Below are positions 19,484-30,947 of a DNA stretch of 64,000 nt, in pieces. The DNA is taken from assembly GCA_041879415.1 (NCBI GenBank), contig CP090851.1, positions 496,001-560,000 of the forward strand, written 5' to 3'. Within the stretch, counting starts at the first letter, position 1. Each line of letters starts with the position of its first letter. The notes under the pieces were generated by a model, which saw only the letters and a program-made list of their open reading frames with translations, was not told where the DNA came from and did no database searches. Origin of the DNA: Vibrio chagasii (GTDB lineage Bacteria; Pseudomonadota; Gammaproteobacteria; Enterobacterales; Vibrionaceae). A program made the position numbers and the translations under genes.

Positions 19484-20302
19484 TTACTCGTAGCTTTTTA
19501 CAACAGCAGGGCTGTAAACGCCGTCTTCAATGGCTTCAACAATTTTGTCTGCGTCTTGATTTAACTGCTTATATTTTGGTTTTTCAAAACGATAGAGTAC
19601 GGAAAGCTCAGATTCAGAGGCGATAGGCACGTTAAAGTCTTTAGCGACCATTGCCCATACATACGCTTCTTCCATATTACCTAAGCTGTGGTTAATACTA
19701 GCCATCGACTTAAAAATTTCAGTATTGACGTTCGAATTACTCGATAAGGTCAGTGCGTTATTAAGCAGTTTTAGCGTCTTCACATGGTCTCGAGTGGTGT
19801 AGAAAGTTGCTAGGGCATACTGCATCTCTGCCGTATTTAACGCATCCGTTCCTTCCAGTTGTAAGAAGCTGCGTCTAGCATTGGTATCCCCGGTTTGTGA
19901 CCACAAGAAGTAGAGTGTTTCTGGCGTGTCTGATTGAGATAGTTCACTGACAATACGTTCAGACTCTTCGATGCTGTGCATTAAAGAAGTAAAACGACGC
20001 TCTTGAAGTTTAGATTGGTCGATCGTTTCTATCTGCGCGGCTAGCTCAAGACATTTTTTATAGGCGGTGACTAATTCGAACTCTTTGATCTTATTGATTT
20101 CGGTTGGATGTTTTTGAACTTCAAAGCGATGCCAGATAAGGTCGGTACGCGCTACGCGGCACTGTCCATCATTCATGTTCAGCTGTTCACAACGCAATCC
20201 AGGATTGCTTTGGCACAGCTGATCGGTATTTTTGTTTCCTTCAAGACACCCAACCAGAGTGAAAGGTAATAGGCCAATTGCCAACCATTTCATAATTTTC
20301 AT
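19484..20302 (-). CDS. DUF2989-like lipoprotein
   Basis: 272-residue lipoprotein of unknown function. The signal peptide ends in the lipobox LVGC. Three to four further cysteines follow (QLCQSNPGLRCEQL, GQCRVA), then an all-helical, TPR-like region over about residues 150-230. I assign DUF2989 from recall of the family. It is convergent with msrB and divergent from yeaC. Confidence 0.75.
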   Translation of the reverse strand: MKIMKWLAIGLLPFTLVGCLEGNKNTDQLCQSNPGLRCEQLNMNDGQCRVARTDLIWHRFEVQKHPTEINKIKEFELVTAYKKCLELAAQIETIDQSKLQERRFTSLMHSIEESERIVSELSQSDTPETLYFLWSQTGDTNARRSFLQLEGTDALNTAEMQYALATFYTTRDHVKTLKLLNNALTLSSNSNVNTEIFKSMASINHSLGNMEEAYVWAMVAKDFNVPIASESELSVLYRFEKPKYKQLNQDADKIVEAIEDGVYSPAVVKSYE

Positions 20303-20406
20303 ATTCCTTCACTTGTGATCAAATGCACTTATTATTGGTCAGGTTCTTGACTCAATTCTGTTACGGGTTATTTTCTGGTGAAAATTGTTAAAACTAAGGC
20401 TTTACC

Positions 20407-20688
20407 ATGGATGCAGAACAACTTCTTAGCGCAATGACACCCGAGGTCTACGAACGTTTAACCTACGCAGTTGAAACGGGTAAATGGCCAGAAGGAACAG
20501 CGCTTTCTAAAGAGCAGCGCGATTCGTGTATGCAGGCGGTTATGTTATACCAATCTAAACATAACTCTGAAGCTCAACACATGACAATTGCCGCTGGTGG
20601 CGAAATTAGCTTTAAGTCTAAATCTGAACTCAAAAAACAGTTTAAGTCAGATCAAGAAGACATTGTGAGAGTTAACCCAAATCATTAG
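20407..20688 (+). CDS. yeaC: YeaC-like DUF1315 protein
   Basis: 93-residue cytoplasmic protein of unknown function. It matches the DUF1315/YeaC pattern in LTYAVETGKWPEGTALSKEQ and the Lys-rich tail. It is found beside msrB and gapA in E. coli too, which supports the assignment. A terminator follows. Confidence 0.88.
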   Translation: MDAEQLLSAMTPEVYERLTYAVETGKWPEGTALSKEQRDSCMQAVMLYQSKHNSEAQHMTIAAGGEISFKSKSELKKQFKSDQEDIVRVNPNH

Positions 20689-20703
20689 GCTTTAAATTAC
20701 AAC

Positions 20704-20731
20704 AAAGGGGTGGCGCAGTGCCACCCCTTTT
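20704..20731 (+). terminator. Terminator of yeaC
   Basis: Stem AAAGGGGTGGC/GCCACCCCTTT followed by a T-run, 15 bp after the yeaC stop. Confidence 0.85.
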
Positions 20732-20832
20732 ACGTTAAGTCGTTTATTTATAAATAATAAAACGATTTAGCTCACGTTAAACTGCTGCTCACATCATAGA
20801 TGAGCAGCCGCTTAATATGAATCCTAACGAGC

Positions 20833-21849
20833 TTACAAGCTCATCTCACCACGCAGTACTTCCTGCATCTGAGTTTTCACTTCTTCGTAGCTTAGGTTTT
20901 GGCTTAATAGATAATGAAGCTTCGCTAGTGCCGCTTCCGGAGTCATATCATAACCACTCACAACTCCAGCTTCTGCTAAAGCACAGCCCGTCGCATAGCC
21001 ACCCATGTTCACTTTACCTGCTAAACATTGAGTTAGGTTCACCACAATAACCCCACGCTCTGACGCGTCTTTTAGGTGCTGAAGTAGCTCTGGGTTTTGT
21101 GGCGCATTACCAACACCAAAAGTCAGCAAGATCATTGCGTTAACAGGTTGCAGCAACGTGTTACGAATCACTTCGTGAGAGATTCCCGGGTACATAGTGA
21201 TTACGCCAATTGGTTGCGGTGTAATGTTATGAACCTTGAACTCACCTTCAGGTTGCTCGTTAACCACAACGTTGTTGCTTAGCTGGATATTGATACCAGC
21301 TTCCAACAACGGATTAAGGTTTGGAGAGGTAAACGCATTGAAGCCATCAGCGTGTGATTTGGTGCTGCGGTTACCACGCATTAATTTGTTGTTGAAGAAC
21401 AGTGTCACTTCGTTGATTGGGTAGTTCGCCGCGATGTGCAGTGCATTCAGTAGGTTTGCTTGGCCGTCAGAGCGTAGCTCAGCAAGCGGAATCTGAGAGC
21501 CGGTTACAATCACAGGTTTGCCAAGGTTTTCTAGCATGAAAGACAACGCAGAAGCGGTGTACGCCATTGTGTCAGTACCGTGCAGGATAACGAAACCATC
21601 GTATTTGTCGTAGTTCGCGCGGATGTCATCAGCGATAGTCTGCCAATCAAGTGGCGTCATGTCTGAAGAGTCCATTAATGGCGAGTATTCGTGGATAGTG
21701 TACTCAGGCATCTCTGGACGATGGAATTCAGGCATGCCAGCAAGCTGTTTATCCATGAATCCAGCAACAGGGACATAGCCGTGATCATGCGATTTTTGCA
21801 TGCCGATTGTGCCGCCGGTGTACGCGATATAGATGTGTTTTCTTTCCAT
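20833..21849 (-). CDS. ansA: L-asparaginase, cytoplasmic type I
   Basis: Hydrolyses asparagine to aspartate and ammonia. The nucleophile threonine is in YTGGTIGM and the second active-site block is VILHGTDTMAYTASALSF. There is no signal peptide, which separates it from the periplasmic AnsB type, and the 338-residue length agrees. It lies downstream of sppA on the same strand, as in E. coli, with a terminator between them. Confidence 0.96.
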   Translation of the reverse strand: MERKHIYIAYTGGTIGMQKSHDHGYVPVAGFMDKQLAGMPEFHRPEMPEYTIHEYSPLMDSSDMTPLDWQTIADDIRANYDKYDGFVILHGTDTMAYTASALSFMLENLGKPVIVTGSQIPLAELRSDGQANLLNALHIAANYPINEVTLFFNNKLMRGNRSTKSHADGFNAFTSPNLNPLLEAGINIQLSNNVVVNEQPEGEFKVHNITPQPIGVITMYPGISHEVIRNTLLQPVNAMILLTFGVGNAPQNPELLQHLKDASERGVIVVNLTQCLAGKVNMGGYATGCALAEAGVVSGYDMTPEAALAKLHYLLSQNLSYEEVKTQMQEVLRGEMSL

Positions 21850-21913
21850 GGCGATTATTACTTTAGTGTGATGTAGGGAACAGGTGGGCGATTATAGCGA
21901 ATTATCATGTAAT

Positions 21914-21945
21914 AAAAAGGGGCGCCTCACACAGAGGCGCCCCTT
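21914..21945 (-). terminator. Terminator of sppA
   Basis: GC-rich stem AAGGGGCGCCTC/GAGGCGCCCCTT with an A5 run to its left, which becomes the T-run on the minus strand. Confidence 0.85.
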
Positions 21946-21968
21946 GATAATAAAGCGTTGAGCTTAAA

Positions 21969-23819
21969 TTATTGAACTTGGCAGTTTAAGCAAAAAGCGT
22001 AACGGCCTTGTGGGTCGTTAAAGTTGCTTAATAGTTGGCTATCTTGAGCTAACTGCTGCGTAACAGGCTGCAAACTGCTTGGTATCATTGACTGAATATC
22101 AAGGCCAATCGACATCTGAACTTGGTTCATAAATTCTTGAATAAACTGCTCAGTGGCTGAAAGTGGCTCTTCTACCCAGTAGATGTTGTAGCTTTCGAGT
22201 TCTGCAAGTGAAGCGGCGGCTGCAATCGCGTCATCGAAGTCACCAATTTCATCGACTAAACCGTTTTGCATAGCGTCTTGACCAGTCCATACGCGACCTT
22301 GAGCAATTTTATCGACCGCATCAACATCCATTCCACGGTTTTCTCCAACTAGACCGATGAATCGGCGGTAGCCATGTTCAATACCCATCTGGAACGCATC
22401 TTTCGCACCTTGTGTTAATCCGGTTGTGACACCAAGACCAGAGAATGGTGATGTACCAACGCCATCGGTGTAAACACCAATATCATTCAAGCCTTTTTCG
22501 AAGGTAGTGATGACACTGAAGATACCAATCGAGCCAGTTAACGTCGTTGGTTGAGCAAGGATCTTGTCTGCACCCATAGAGATCCAGTAACCGCCAGAAG
22601 CAGCAAGGCTAGACATTGACACAACTACAGGCTTGCCAGCTTGCTTAATCGCTTCTATTTCATTGCGAATAACTTCTGAAGCAAATGCGCTACCGCCAGG
22701 GCTATCCACTCGAAGCACGACGGCTTTAACTTTGTCATCGTTACGAGCTTGGCGAAGTAGAGCCGCGGTTGTATCGCCACCCACGGTGCCACGTGGCTGT
22801 TTGCCATCCATAATAGCGCCGCTAGCAACAATCACAGCAACATCGTGTGATTCACTGTTCATTTCTGGAAGCATGGTTGCACGGTACTCGTAGTAGCCAA
22901 GTGCGTTGTAGCTGTCTTGACCATCACTGCCGAACACATCTGCAAGCTCTAGTCGAACTTGTTGGCGAGTGGCTAGCTCATCTACTAAACCAAGCTTTTC
23001 CGCCAGTTTTGCGATATCGCCATCGACAGACTCAAGCTCTTTCAAGAAAGTGTCCATGCTAGGGTTGAGTGTCTTCGCATCAATTTGGCGGTTATGGCTC
23101 ACATCATCAACGTAAGCGCTCCATAGTTGACCTAACCAACGTGAGGCCGACTCTTTTGCTGCGTCAGACATGTCGTCACGAATGAAGGGTTCAATAGCCG
23201 ATTTGTAAGTACCCACGCGGAACACATGAGTATTCACATCGAGCTTCTCTAACAAGGTTTTGTAGTAAAGCGAGTAGGCGCTGTAACCTTTAAGAAGTAC
23301 GCCACCATCAGGTGACATGTATACCTTAGTTGCGTAGCTTGCTAGGTAGTATTGGCTTTGGTTGTAGAAGTCACCTACTGCATAAATTGGTTTACCTGAA
23401 GCTTTAAACTCATTTAAGGCTTTAGCAATGTAGCGCAGTTTAGTGAGGTTGGTTTCTGGCAGCTCTTTAAGCGCCAAAACAATACCGGTTACATTGTCAT
23501 CGTCTTTGGCGTAGCGAATGGTTTCAACGATATCAAAGAGAATATTTTCTTTTGGAAGGTCTTTACCCAGTAGCGAACCGGTAACGGAATCCATCGGATT
23601 AATATAGCGGCTTTGTTCAACAATCGGGCCTGACAGGTTTAGCACTAAAGCAGATTGTTGTGGCACGGTTGGTGGCGCTGTGTCTGAGTGGAAGTACACA
23701 AAGTAGATAACGGCGATACTAAGTAAGAAGATTAAGTTAACAAGCGCAACACGTACAAACGTAATCAGCTTCCAAACCCCTTTGAAGATCATACCTATAA
23801 ATTTGAATATTTTTTTCAT
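21969..23819 (-). CDS. sppA: Signal peptide peptidase SppA (protease IV)
   Basis: Inner-membrane protease that degrades cleaved signal peptides. One N-terminal membrane anchor (about residues 22-44) precedes two crotonase-like halves. The catalytic lysine is K206 in GTYKSAIEPF and the nucleophile is S408 in SLAASGGYWIS, giving the Ser-Lys dyad of long-form SppA. At 616 residues it matches the E. coli protein. GGAG precedes the ATG. Confidence 0.97.
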   Translation of the reverse strand: MKKIFKFIGMIFKGVWKLITFVRVALVNLIFLLSIAVIYFVYFHSDTAPPTVPQQSALVLNLSGPIVEQSRYINPMDSVTGSLLGKDLPKENILFDIVETIRYAKDDDNVTGIVLALKELPETNLTKLRYIAKALNEFKASGKPIYAVGDFYNQSQYYLASYATKVYMSPDGGVLLKGYSAYSLYYKTLLEKLDVNTHVFRVGTYKSAIEPFIRDDMSDAAKESASRWLGQLWSAYVDDVSHNRQIDAKTLNPSMDTFLKELESVDGDIAKLAEKLGLVDELATRQQVRLELADVFGSDGQDSYNALGYYEYRATMLPEMNSESHDVAVIVASGAIMDGKQPRGTVGGDTTAALLRQARNDDKVKAVVLRVDSPGGSAFASEVIRNEIEAIKQAGKPVVVSMSSLAASGGYWISMGADKILAQPTTLTGSIGIFSVITTFEKGLNDIGVYTDGVGTSPFSGLGVTTGLTQGAKDAFQMGIEHGYRRFIGLVGENRGMDVDAVDKIAQGRVWTGQDAMQNGLVDEIGDFDDAIAAAASLAELESYNIYWVEEPLSATEQFIQEFMNQVQMSIGLDIQSMIPSSLQPVTQQLAQDSQLLSNFNDPQGRYAFCLNCQVQ

Positions 23820-24037
23820 TCTGTCTCCGCAGTGAGATTACGTCGCTTTAACAAGCAGCAGTACCATTAATCTCAATAATATGAACTGCTTAGTATCCTA
23901 CGATAATTCCCTAACTCAAACTATACCAACAAGTGTTAATCGATTTATATTCTCATTAAGTGTAGCCAAATTAAGAACTTCTGAACGATTAATACCTTCA
24001 GCATTATGATCAGTGTTACAAAAATGTAAACGGTTGT

Positions 24038-24064
24038 TTGAACTTTTGGTGATTGAGTTATACT
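24038..24064 (+). promoter_or_regulatory. Candidate fadH promoter
   Basis: TTGAAC at 24038-24043 and TATACT at 24059-24064, with a 15-nt spacer, precede fadH. The -10 box adjoins the putative FadR operator. Confidence 0.5.
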
Positions 24065-24078
24065 GTGGTCAGACCACA
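24064..24078 (+). promoter_or_regulatory. Putative FadR operator before fadH
   Basis: TGTGGTCAGACCACA is a perfect inverted repeat around a central A. It contains the FadR core TGGTC-N-GACCA and lies 20-34 bp before the fadH start, where it would overlap the transcription start. Confidence 0.7.
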
Positions 24079-24085
24079 AGGATAA

Positions 24086-26107
<2,022 letters not shown>

Positions 26108-26176
26108 AATTAGCAATCAAACCGTAATCTTATCGGCAGATATGCTTATCTGATCTGCCTAGACAGATGTTTGAAC

Positions 26177-26207
26177 AAGGCTCCTAAGTCATAGATTTAG
26201 GAGCCTT
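26177..26207 (+). terminator. Terminator of fadH
   Basis: Stem AAGGCTCCTAA/TTAGGAGCCTT followed by TATTGTTT. Confidence 0.75.
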
Positions 26208-26315
26208 TATTGTTTCTAATTTAGGTCAAATGTGCAGTCGTTGAGATTTATTATCGTTTGTATTCTGTGCTAAAGTTCAAGTATACAAATAATAAAGAAA
26301 TAGTAAGGACTTCAA

Positions 26316-26864
26316 ATGGATGCTTTGGATCTACTGCTCAACCGACGCTCTATCGCAAAACTCTCTGATCCAGCACCTGAAGGTGTCGCGTTAGAAAACA
26401 TCATCAAAGCTGGCTTACGTGCTCCTGACCACGGTGCACTTACACCATGGCGCTTTGTTATCGCGCAAGGTTCAGGGCTACAGAAGCTATCTGACATCTT
26501 GGTTCGTGCTGCTGAAGTGGAAGAAAGCGAAGAAGCGGTGATCGAGAAAGTCAAAAAGGCACCGTTCCGAGCTCCTATGGTGATCACCGTGATTGCGAAA
26601 GTCACCGAGCATGAGAAAGTACCAGCGATTGAACAACATCTTTCTGCAGGCTGCGCGGCGCAAGCAATGCAAATGGCCGCAGTCGCTCAAGGTTTCCAAG
26701 GTTTTTGGCGTTCAGGTAAATGGATGTTCCACCCAGAAGTTCATCAAGCATTTGGCCTCGAAGGCGACGACGAAATTGTTGGTTTCCTATACCTTGGCAC
26801 TCCAGGCTGTACACCAATGAAAGTACCAGAGCGTGACTTCTCTAAGTTTGTTGAGTTCTTGTAA
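26316..26864 (+). CDS. ydjA: Nitroreductase-family protein YdjA
   Basis: FMN-dependent oxidoreductase of 182 residues. RRSIAKLSDP near the N-terminus, APDHGALTPWRFVI and the C-terminal GFLYLGTP are typical of the small YdjA branch. The physiological substrate is unknown. AAGGA lies 7 nt before the ATG. In E. coli, ydjA lies close to sppA and topB, and this arrangement is partly kept here. Confidence 0.92.
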   Translation: MDALDLLLNRRSIAKLSDPAPEGVALENIIKAGLRAPDHGALTPWRFVIAQGSGLQKLSDILVRAAEVEESEEAVIEKVKKAPFRAPMVITVIAKVTEHEKVPAIEQHLSAGCAAQAMQMAAVAQGFQGFWRSGKWMFHPEVHQAFGLEGDDEIVGFLYLGTPGCTPMKVPERDFSKFVEFL

Positions 26865-26978
26865 AGAGCACTGAAGCTGAATAGTGGAATGTTAACTGTA
26901 TAAACAACCAGTTTTTCTTGATTTCTAGGGGTCACATTAGATAATGTGGCCCTAATTGTTTGTAGCATCTGGAAAAAC

Positions 26979-28967
26979 ATGTCTCGCCTTATTATTGCTG
27001 AAAAACCAAGCCTCGGCCGCGCGATCGCCGCTGCACTGCCTAACCCACAGAAGAAAGACCAAGGGTTCATCAAATGTGGTAACGGTGATGTAGTGACTTG
27101 GTGTATTGGACACTTATTGGAACAGGTTGAGCCAGACGCTTATGACGAGCGTTACAAGAAATGGAACTTGGCCGATCTTCCTATCGTGCCAGAGCAATGG
27201 CAGCTTAGACCACGCAAGACTTCGAGCAAACAGCTCACGGTGATCCGAAAGCTATTGAAGGACGCCACTCAAATTGTCCACGCCGGAGACCCAGATAGAG
27301 AAGGGCAGCTTCTGGTTGATGAAGTGATCGATTACTGCAAAGTCTCTAAAGCCAAGAAAGAGTCGATGGAAAGGTTGCTTATCAGCGACTTAAACTTACC
27401 TGCTGTAAAGCGTGCGCTCTCTCAAATGCGCAGCAATCGCGATTTTATCCCTCTTTCTATTTCAGCATTGGCCCGCTCTAGAGCCGATTGGCTGTATGGT
27501 ATGAACATGACTCGCGCTTATACCTTGCTGGGTCAAAAAGCCGGTTACCAAGGCGTACTGTCGGTAGGGCGTGTGCAGACACCAGTACTTGGTTTGGTGG
27601 TGAGGCGTGATGAAGAGATCGAAAATTTCATTCCAAAAGATTACTTCACTTTGCATGCCTTGATTCCTTACCAAAATAACGGGCAGAGCTTTGATATTCG
27701 TGCTCGCTGGAAACCAAGTGAAGCATGTAAGCCATGGCAAGATGAAGAAGGCCGTGTACTCAATCGAAAGTTGGTTGAAAACGTCGCTCAGCGAATCGCA
27801 AACCAACCTGCAACCGTCACAGAGTCAGAGCAAAAGCAAAGTAAACAAGCAGCGCCACTTCCTTACTCTCTGTCTGCCTTGCAGATTGATGCCTCCAAAC
27901 GTTTTGGCATGAGCGCTCAGCAGGTGTTAGACACTTGTCAGTCTTTATATGAGAAACACAAACTCATTACTTACCCACGTTCTGATAGCCGCTATCTTCC
28001 AAAAGAGCACTACTCGCAGCGAGAATCAATTGTTGACGCCATCGCCAATAATGCGAAAGAGCTACAAAGTGGTGCGCAAGGCGCAGATCTTTCACTGAAA
28101 TCAAAAGCATGGAACGACAGTAAGGTCGATGCTCACCACGCAATCATCCCAACCCCGAAGAAATCATCGGTGAATGGTTTGTCTGCGAATGAGATGAAAA
28201 TCTATCAACAAATTGCTCGCCAATATTTGATGCAGTTCTATCCACCGGCTGTGTTTGCGGACGCTAAGTTAGTGTTTGATATCGCTGGTGGTGTGTTCAT
28301 CGCGAAAGGGCGTCAGCTTATCAACCCAGGTTGGAAAGTGTTGATGGGTAAAACTGACACCGAAGATAAAGGTGATGGTACTGATACAGTTCCACCGCTA
28401 GATAAAGGAACCGTGTTGACCTGCCGTGAAGGTGTCATTGGCGATAAGAAAACCGAACCACCAAAGCATTTCACGGAAGCGACATTGCTTCAAGCGATGA
28501 CAGGTATCGCGCGTTTTGTCGCGAACAAGGACCTGAAAGCTATTTTGAAAGAGACTGATGGTCTTGGAACAGAGGCGACTCGTGCGGGCATTCTGGATAC
28601 GCTTTTCAAAAGGCAACTGCTAACGCGCCAAGGTAAGAGTATTCATAGTAGCCCTGCAGGTAGAGGTTTGATTCATGCCCTACCTGAGGATTCGACCTTT
28701 CCGGACATGACAGCACACTGGGAACACCAGCTACAGGGCATGGCCGAGCGTAACCAAGCGTATCAACCTTTCATGCAAGCGTTGGAAAGCAAAATTGATG
28801 GCCTAATGGGGCGAGTGAAAACAGGGGAAGTGCCGGAATCGCTTCGTCATCTCCCTAAAGTTGAGAGACCCGCTTTTAAACGTCGCAAAGGTGGCGGTAC
28901 GAAGAAGTCTTATGCCAAGAAAGGTACCTATGCTAAGAAAGGCGCTTCAGCTAAAAAAGGATCTTAA
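26979..28967 (+). CDS. topB: DNA topoisomerase III
   Basis: Type IA topoisomerase that decatenates and relaxes DNA. The Toprim domain starts [16 protein letters not shown] and includes [10 protein letters not shown]. The active-site tyrosine is Y332 in [10 protein letters not shown]. Product length is 662 residues, ending in a Lys/Gly-rich tail ([16 protein letters not shown]) that probably binds DNA. I chose the ATG at 26979, at the family N-terminus, over the frame start at 26946. The gene is convergent with the DUF3080 gene, with 24 bp between stops. Confidence 0.96.
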   Translation: MSRLIIAEKPSLGRAIAAALPNPQKKDQGFIKCGNGDVVTWCIGHLLEQVEPDAYDERYKKWNLADLPIVPEQWQLRPRKTSSKQLTVIRKLLKDATQIVHAGDPDREGQLLVDEVIDYCKVSKAKKESMERLLISDLNLPAVKRALSQMRSNRDFIPLSISALARSRADWLYGMNMTRAYTLLGQKAGYQGVLSVGRVQTPVLGLVVRRDEEIENFIPKDYFTLHALIPYQNNGQSFDIRARWKPSEACKPWQDEEGRVLNRKLVENVAQRIANQPATVTESEQKQSKQAAPLPYSLSALQIDASKRFGMSAQQVLDTCQSLYEKHKLITYPRSDSRYLPKEHYSQRESIVDAIANNAKELQSGAQGADLSLKSKAWNDSKVDAHHAIIPTPKKSSVNGLSANEMKIYQQIARQYLMQFYPPAVFADAKLVFDIAGGVFIAKGRQLINPGWKVLMGKTDTEDKGDGTDTVPPLDKGTVLTCREGVIGDKKTEPPKHFTEATLLQAMTGIARFVANKDLKAILKETDGLGTEATRAGILDTLFKRQLLTRQGKSIHSSPAGRGLIHALPEDSTFPDMTAHWEHQLQGMAERNQAYQPFMQALESKIDGLMGRVKTGEVPESLRHLPKVERPAFKRRKGGGTKKSYAKKGTYAKKGASAKKGS

Positions 28968-28991
28968 AGCTAGCGTTTGCAAGTGTTCCAG

Positions 28992-29993
28992 TTAGCGTCC
29001 GACTTTACGTCCACAACGCTTAAACAACTGTTGCCAATACTCAACATGGCGACGAGTTGATGCGCGAAAGGCTTGGTGCGTATCTTGGATGGGGAAGTAG
29101 TAGCTGTGCAGTTCTGGTTGAGCATCAAACATTGCCAGCTGCGGAGCAAGCTGTTGATAGTAGCCATCCAGTTGCGCCATGTACGGCTGTACCTTACCAA
29201 TATATTGTTGTTCGAACACGTTGTTGAGGTAACGGAACCTAGTGGTGTCTCGCTGTTTTCCGCAGATAATATTGGCATCAAAAGTAGTAAGTTGCTCGGT
29301 GATGGTGTCAAGCTCAACCGACGCGCGAGCAAGCGAATAATACAGATCCCCAAGGGTAGAGCTCTTCTCTAACACCTCTTGCACCTCTGTGGTCTTACCC
29401 GAAACAAGTGGTGTATTTAACGAATGGTTAAGATGCTCCAAGGCGTCGCTCGTCTGTCTTACTTGTTGACCAATACCCTGACGCAGCCACTGACTACCGC
29501 GCATCTGTGACTGCATAGCATCACTAGCATAAATCAGGTTCCATTGGTGGAGTGGAAATTGTGCGAGCTTCTGTTGCTCGATCCCTCTCAAGAGCTCGAT
29601 GATTTCTGGGTCTAGCTCATCACTGGATAAGCACTTGCCTACGCCCTCGAGTAGAGCAACTTGATAATCGTAATTGCGGAATTCGTCCGCGACTTTTCCG
29701 AGTACTGAGTTACGCTCAGCAATCAGGTTGAAAAGTCCACATTGGCGAAGTTGATAGCTGTCGATTAGCCCAATAGAAACAGAGGGGACGTTTAGCAATA
29801 GCTCTCGCTTTCTTGGTAACCCCTTAAACTCCCAGTCTTGTTTGAGCTCTTCGGCATCTTGTACTCTGGCTACCTTGGTTTGATAGTCATCGAACAAGTC
29901 TCCAGGGCCTTCCCCAAAACATCCTCCGAGCACTACGGTGATTAAAAGCAGTGGTGAGCGTTGTGCGAAGTTTGTAAGAAGGCGAAGATTCAT
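28992..29993 (-). CDS. DUF3080-like lipoprotein
   Basis: 333-residue lipoprotein of unknown function with the signal peptide ending VVLGGC (Cys at about residue 25). The mature protein is mostly helical and Gln-rich. The DUF3080 name is from recall of the family. Only 6 bp separate its start from the SDR stop codon, so it is very likely the last gene of an operon headed by the 41-residue membrane protein and the putative Fur box. Confidence 0.75.
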   Translation of the reverse strand: MNLRLLTNFAQRSPLLLITVVLGGCFGEGPGDLFDDYQTKVARVQDAEELKQDWEFKGLPRKRELLLNVPSVSIGLIDSYQLRQCGLFNLIAERNSVLGKVADEFRNYDYQVALLEGVGKCLSSDELDPEIIELLRGIEQQKLAQFPLHQWNLIYASDAMQSQMRGSQWLRQGIGQQVRQTSDALEHLNHSLNTPLVSGKTTEVQEVLEKSSTLGDLYYSLARASVELDTITEQLTTFDANIICGKQRDTTRFRYLNNVFEQQYIGKVQPYMAQLDGYYQQLAPQLAMFDAQPELHSYYFPIQDTHQAFRASTRRHVEYWQQLFKRCGRKVGR

Positions 29994-29999
29994 GGGTAC

Positions 30000-30686
30000 C
30001 TACCAGTCTATTTCACTACCATCGAAATTGAAGAAGTGACCACTTACTTCAGTGCTGGCAGATGCGATGACTTTAATAAGACCAGACGCTGAAGTGTTTG
30101 TGTCAATAAGGGCATTAGGGCCACCCATTTCTGTCTGTACCCAACCTGGGTGCAGTGCCAATACCGTGAAGCCGTTGCTGGTTAGATCGTTGCTTAAACT
30201 TTTAACAACCGAGTTGAGAGCTGCTTTAGAGGAGCGGTAGATGTAGCCTCCGCCAGATGTATTTTCTGCCATGCTGCCCACTCGAGAAGATAAACAAGCG
30301 ATCTTTTTCACATCACTGGCTTCTAGAATAGGAAGAAGTGTTTCAACTAGCTTCAATGGCGCAATAGTGTTGACCTCAAAAACGCGTCGCCACTCTTCTA
30401 CGTTGGTGTTACCCAGTCCGTAACCTTTAGGACCGTAATAGCCAGCATTGTTAATCAGAATATCAATGCGCTGTATTTGAGCAGGTAGCTTGCTGGTGGC
30501 TTGATAATCAGTGATGTCCAGTTGAATGCAGGTTAAGTTGCTGTGGTGTTCTGCGAGTGACAGTAACTCATGTGCCGATGAAGTATCACGATAGGTAGCG
30601 TAAACGGTGTGATTGTCCTTAAGGTATTGCTGAGCAAGGCTTAAACCAATGCCTCGGTTTGCTCCAGTAATAAAAATAACGCTCAT
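30000..30686 (-). CDS. Short-chain dehydrogenase/reductase
   Basis: 228-residue Rossmann-fold oxidoreductase with the cofactor motif FITGANRGIG, ILINNAGYYG and an intact catalytic YRSSK (preceded by SSRVGS). It resembles the carbonyl-reductase-like (sniffer/CsgA) SDR branch. The substrate is unknown. It is the middle gene of a likely three-gene unit with the small ORF upstream and the DUF3080 gene downstream. Confidence 0.88.
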   Translation of the reverse strand: MSVIFITGANRGIGLSLAQQYLKDNHTVYATYRDTSSAHELLSLAEHHSNLTCIQLDITDYQATSKLPAQIQRIDILINNAGYYGPKGYGLGNTNVEEWRRVFEVNTIAPLKLVETLLPILEASDVKKIACLSSRVGSMAENTSGGGYIYRSSKAALNSVVKSLSNDLTSNGFTVLALHPGWVQTEMGGPNALIDTNTSASGLIKVIASASTEVSGHFFNFDGSEIDW

Positions 30687-30711
30687 GGTGATTCCTTTTC
30701 AGTTCAATTAG

Positions 30712-30837
30712 TTAAGTTTGATGGCTTAACACCAGAAAATCAACGGCCCACCAACTGGCCATTAGCATTCCGACAAAAATCATTACTGCTGTCGCTGAGC
30801 CACAGATCACCCCAAGGGTAAGTATTAGGTTTTTCAT
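30712..30837 (-). CDS. 41-residue single-span membrane protein
   Basis: Complete short ORF that starts MKNLILTLGV and ends VLSHQT. GGAGAAAG lies directly before the ATG. One hydrophobic helix covers about residues 3-30 with Gly/Ala packing positions and a Trp pair near its end. It ends 25 bp before the SDR gene on the same strand, and a Fur-box-like palindrome lies 24 bp upstream of its start. I do not recognise a family. Confidence 0.65.
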   Translation of the reverse strand: MKNLILTLGVICGSATAVMIFVGMLMASWWAVDFLVLSHQT

Positions 30838-30860
30838 TACTTTCTCCGAATATATTTAAG

Positions 30861-30880
30861 GATAATGATAATTGTTATCA
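30861..30880. promoter_or_regulatory. Putative Fur box in a divergent promoter region
   Basis: GATAATGATAATTGTTATC matches the classical 19-bp Fur box at 17 positions. The 7-1-7 form TGATAAT-T-GTTATCA has one mismatch. It lies between the small-ORF/SDR/DUF3080 operon on the left and the deacetylase-like gene on the right, so it could repress either or both. Confidence 0.75.
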
Positions 30881-30890
30881 TTAATTTGGG

Positions 30891-30918
30891 TTGTCGCCAA
30901 GTCTGATGCTGTTATGAT
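30891..30918 (+). promoter_or_regulatory. Candidate promoter of the deacetylase-like gene
   Basis: TTGTCG (30891-30896) and TATGAT (30913-30918) with a 16-nt spacer, starting 10 bp right of the Fur box. Confidence 0.45.
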
Positions 30919-30947
30919 TTTGAGAAAGATAAGCAATTAACTCGATT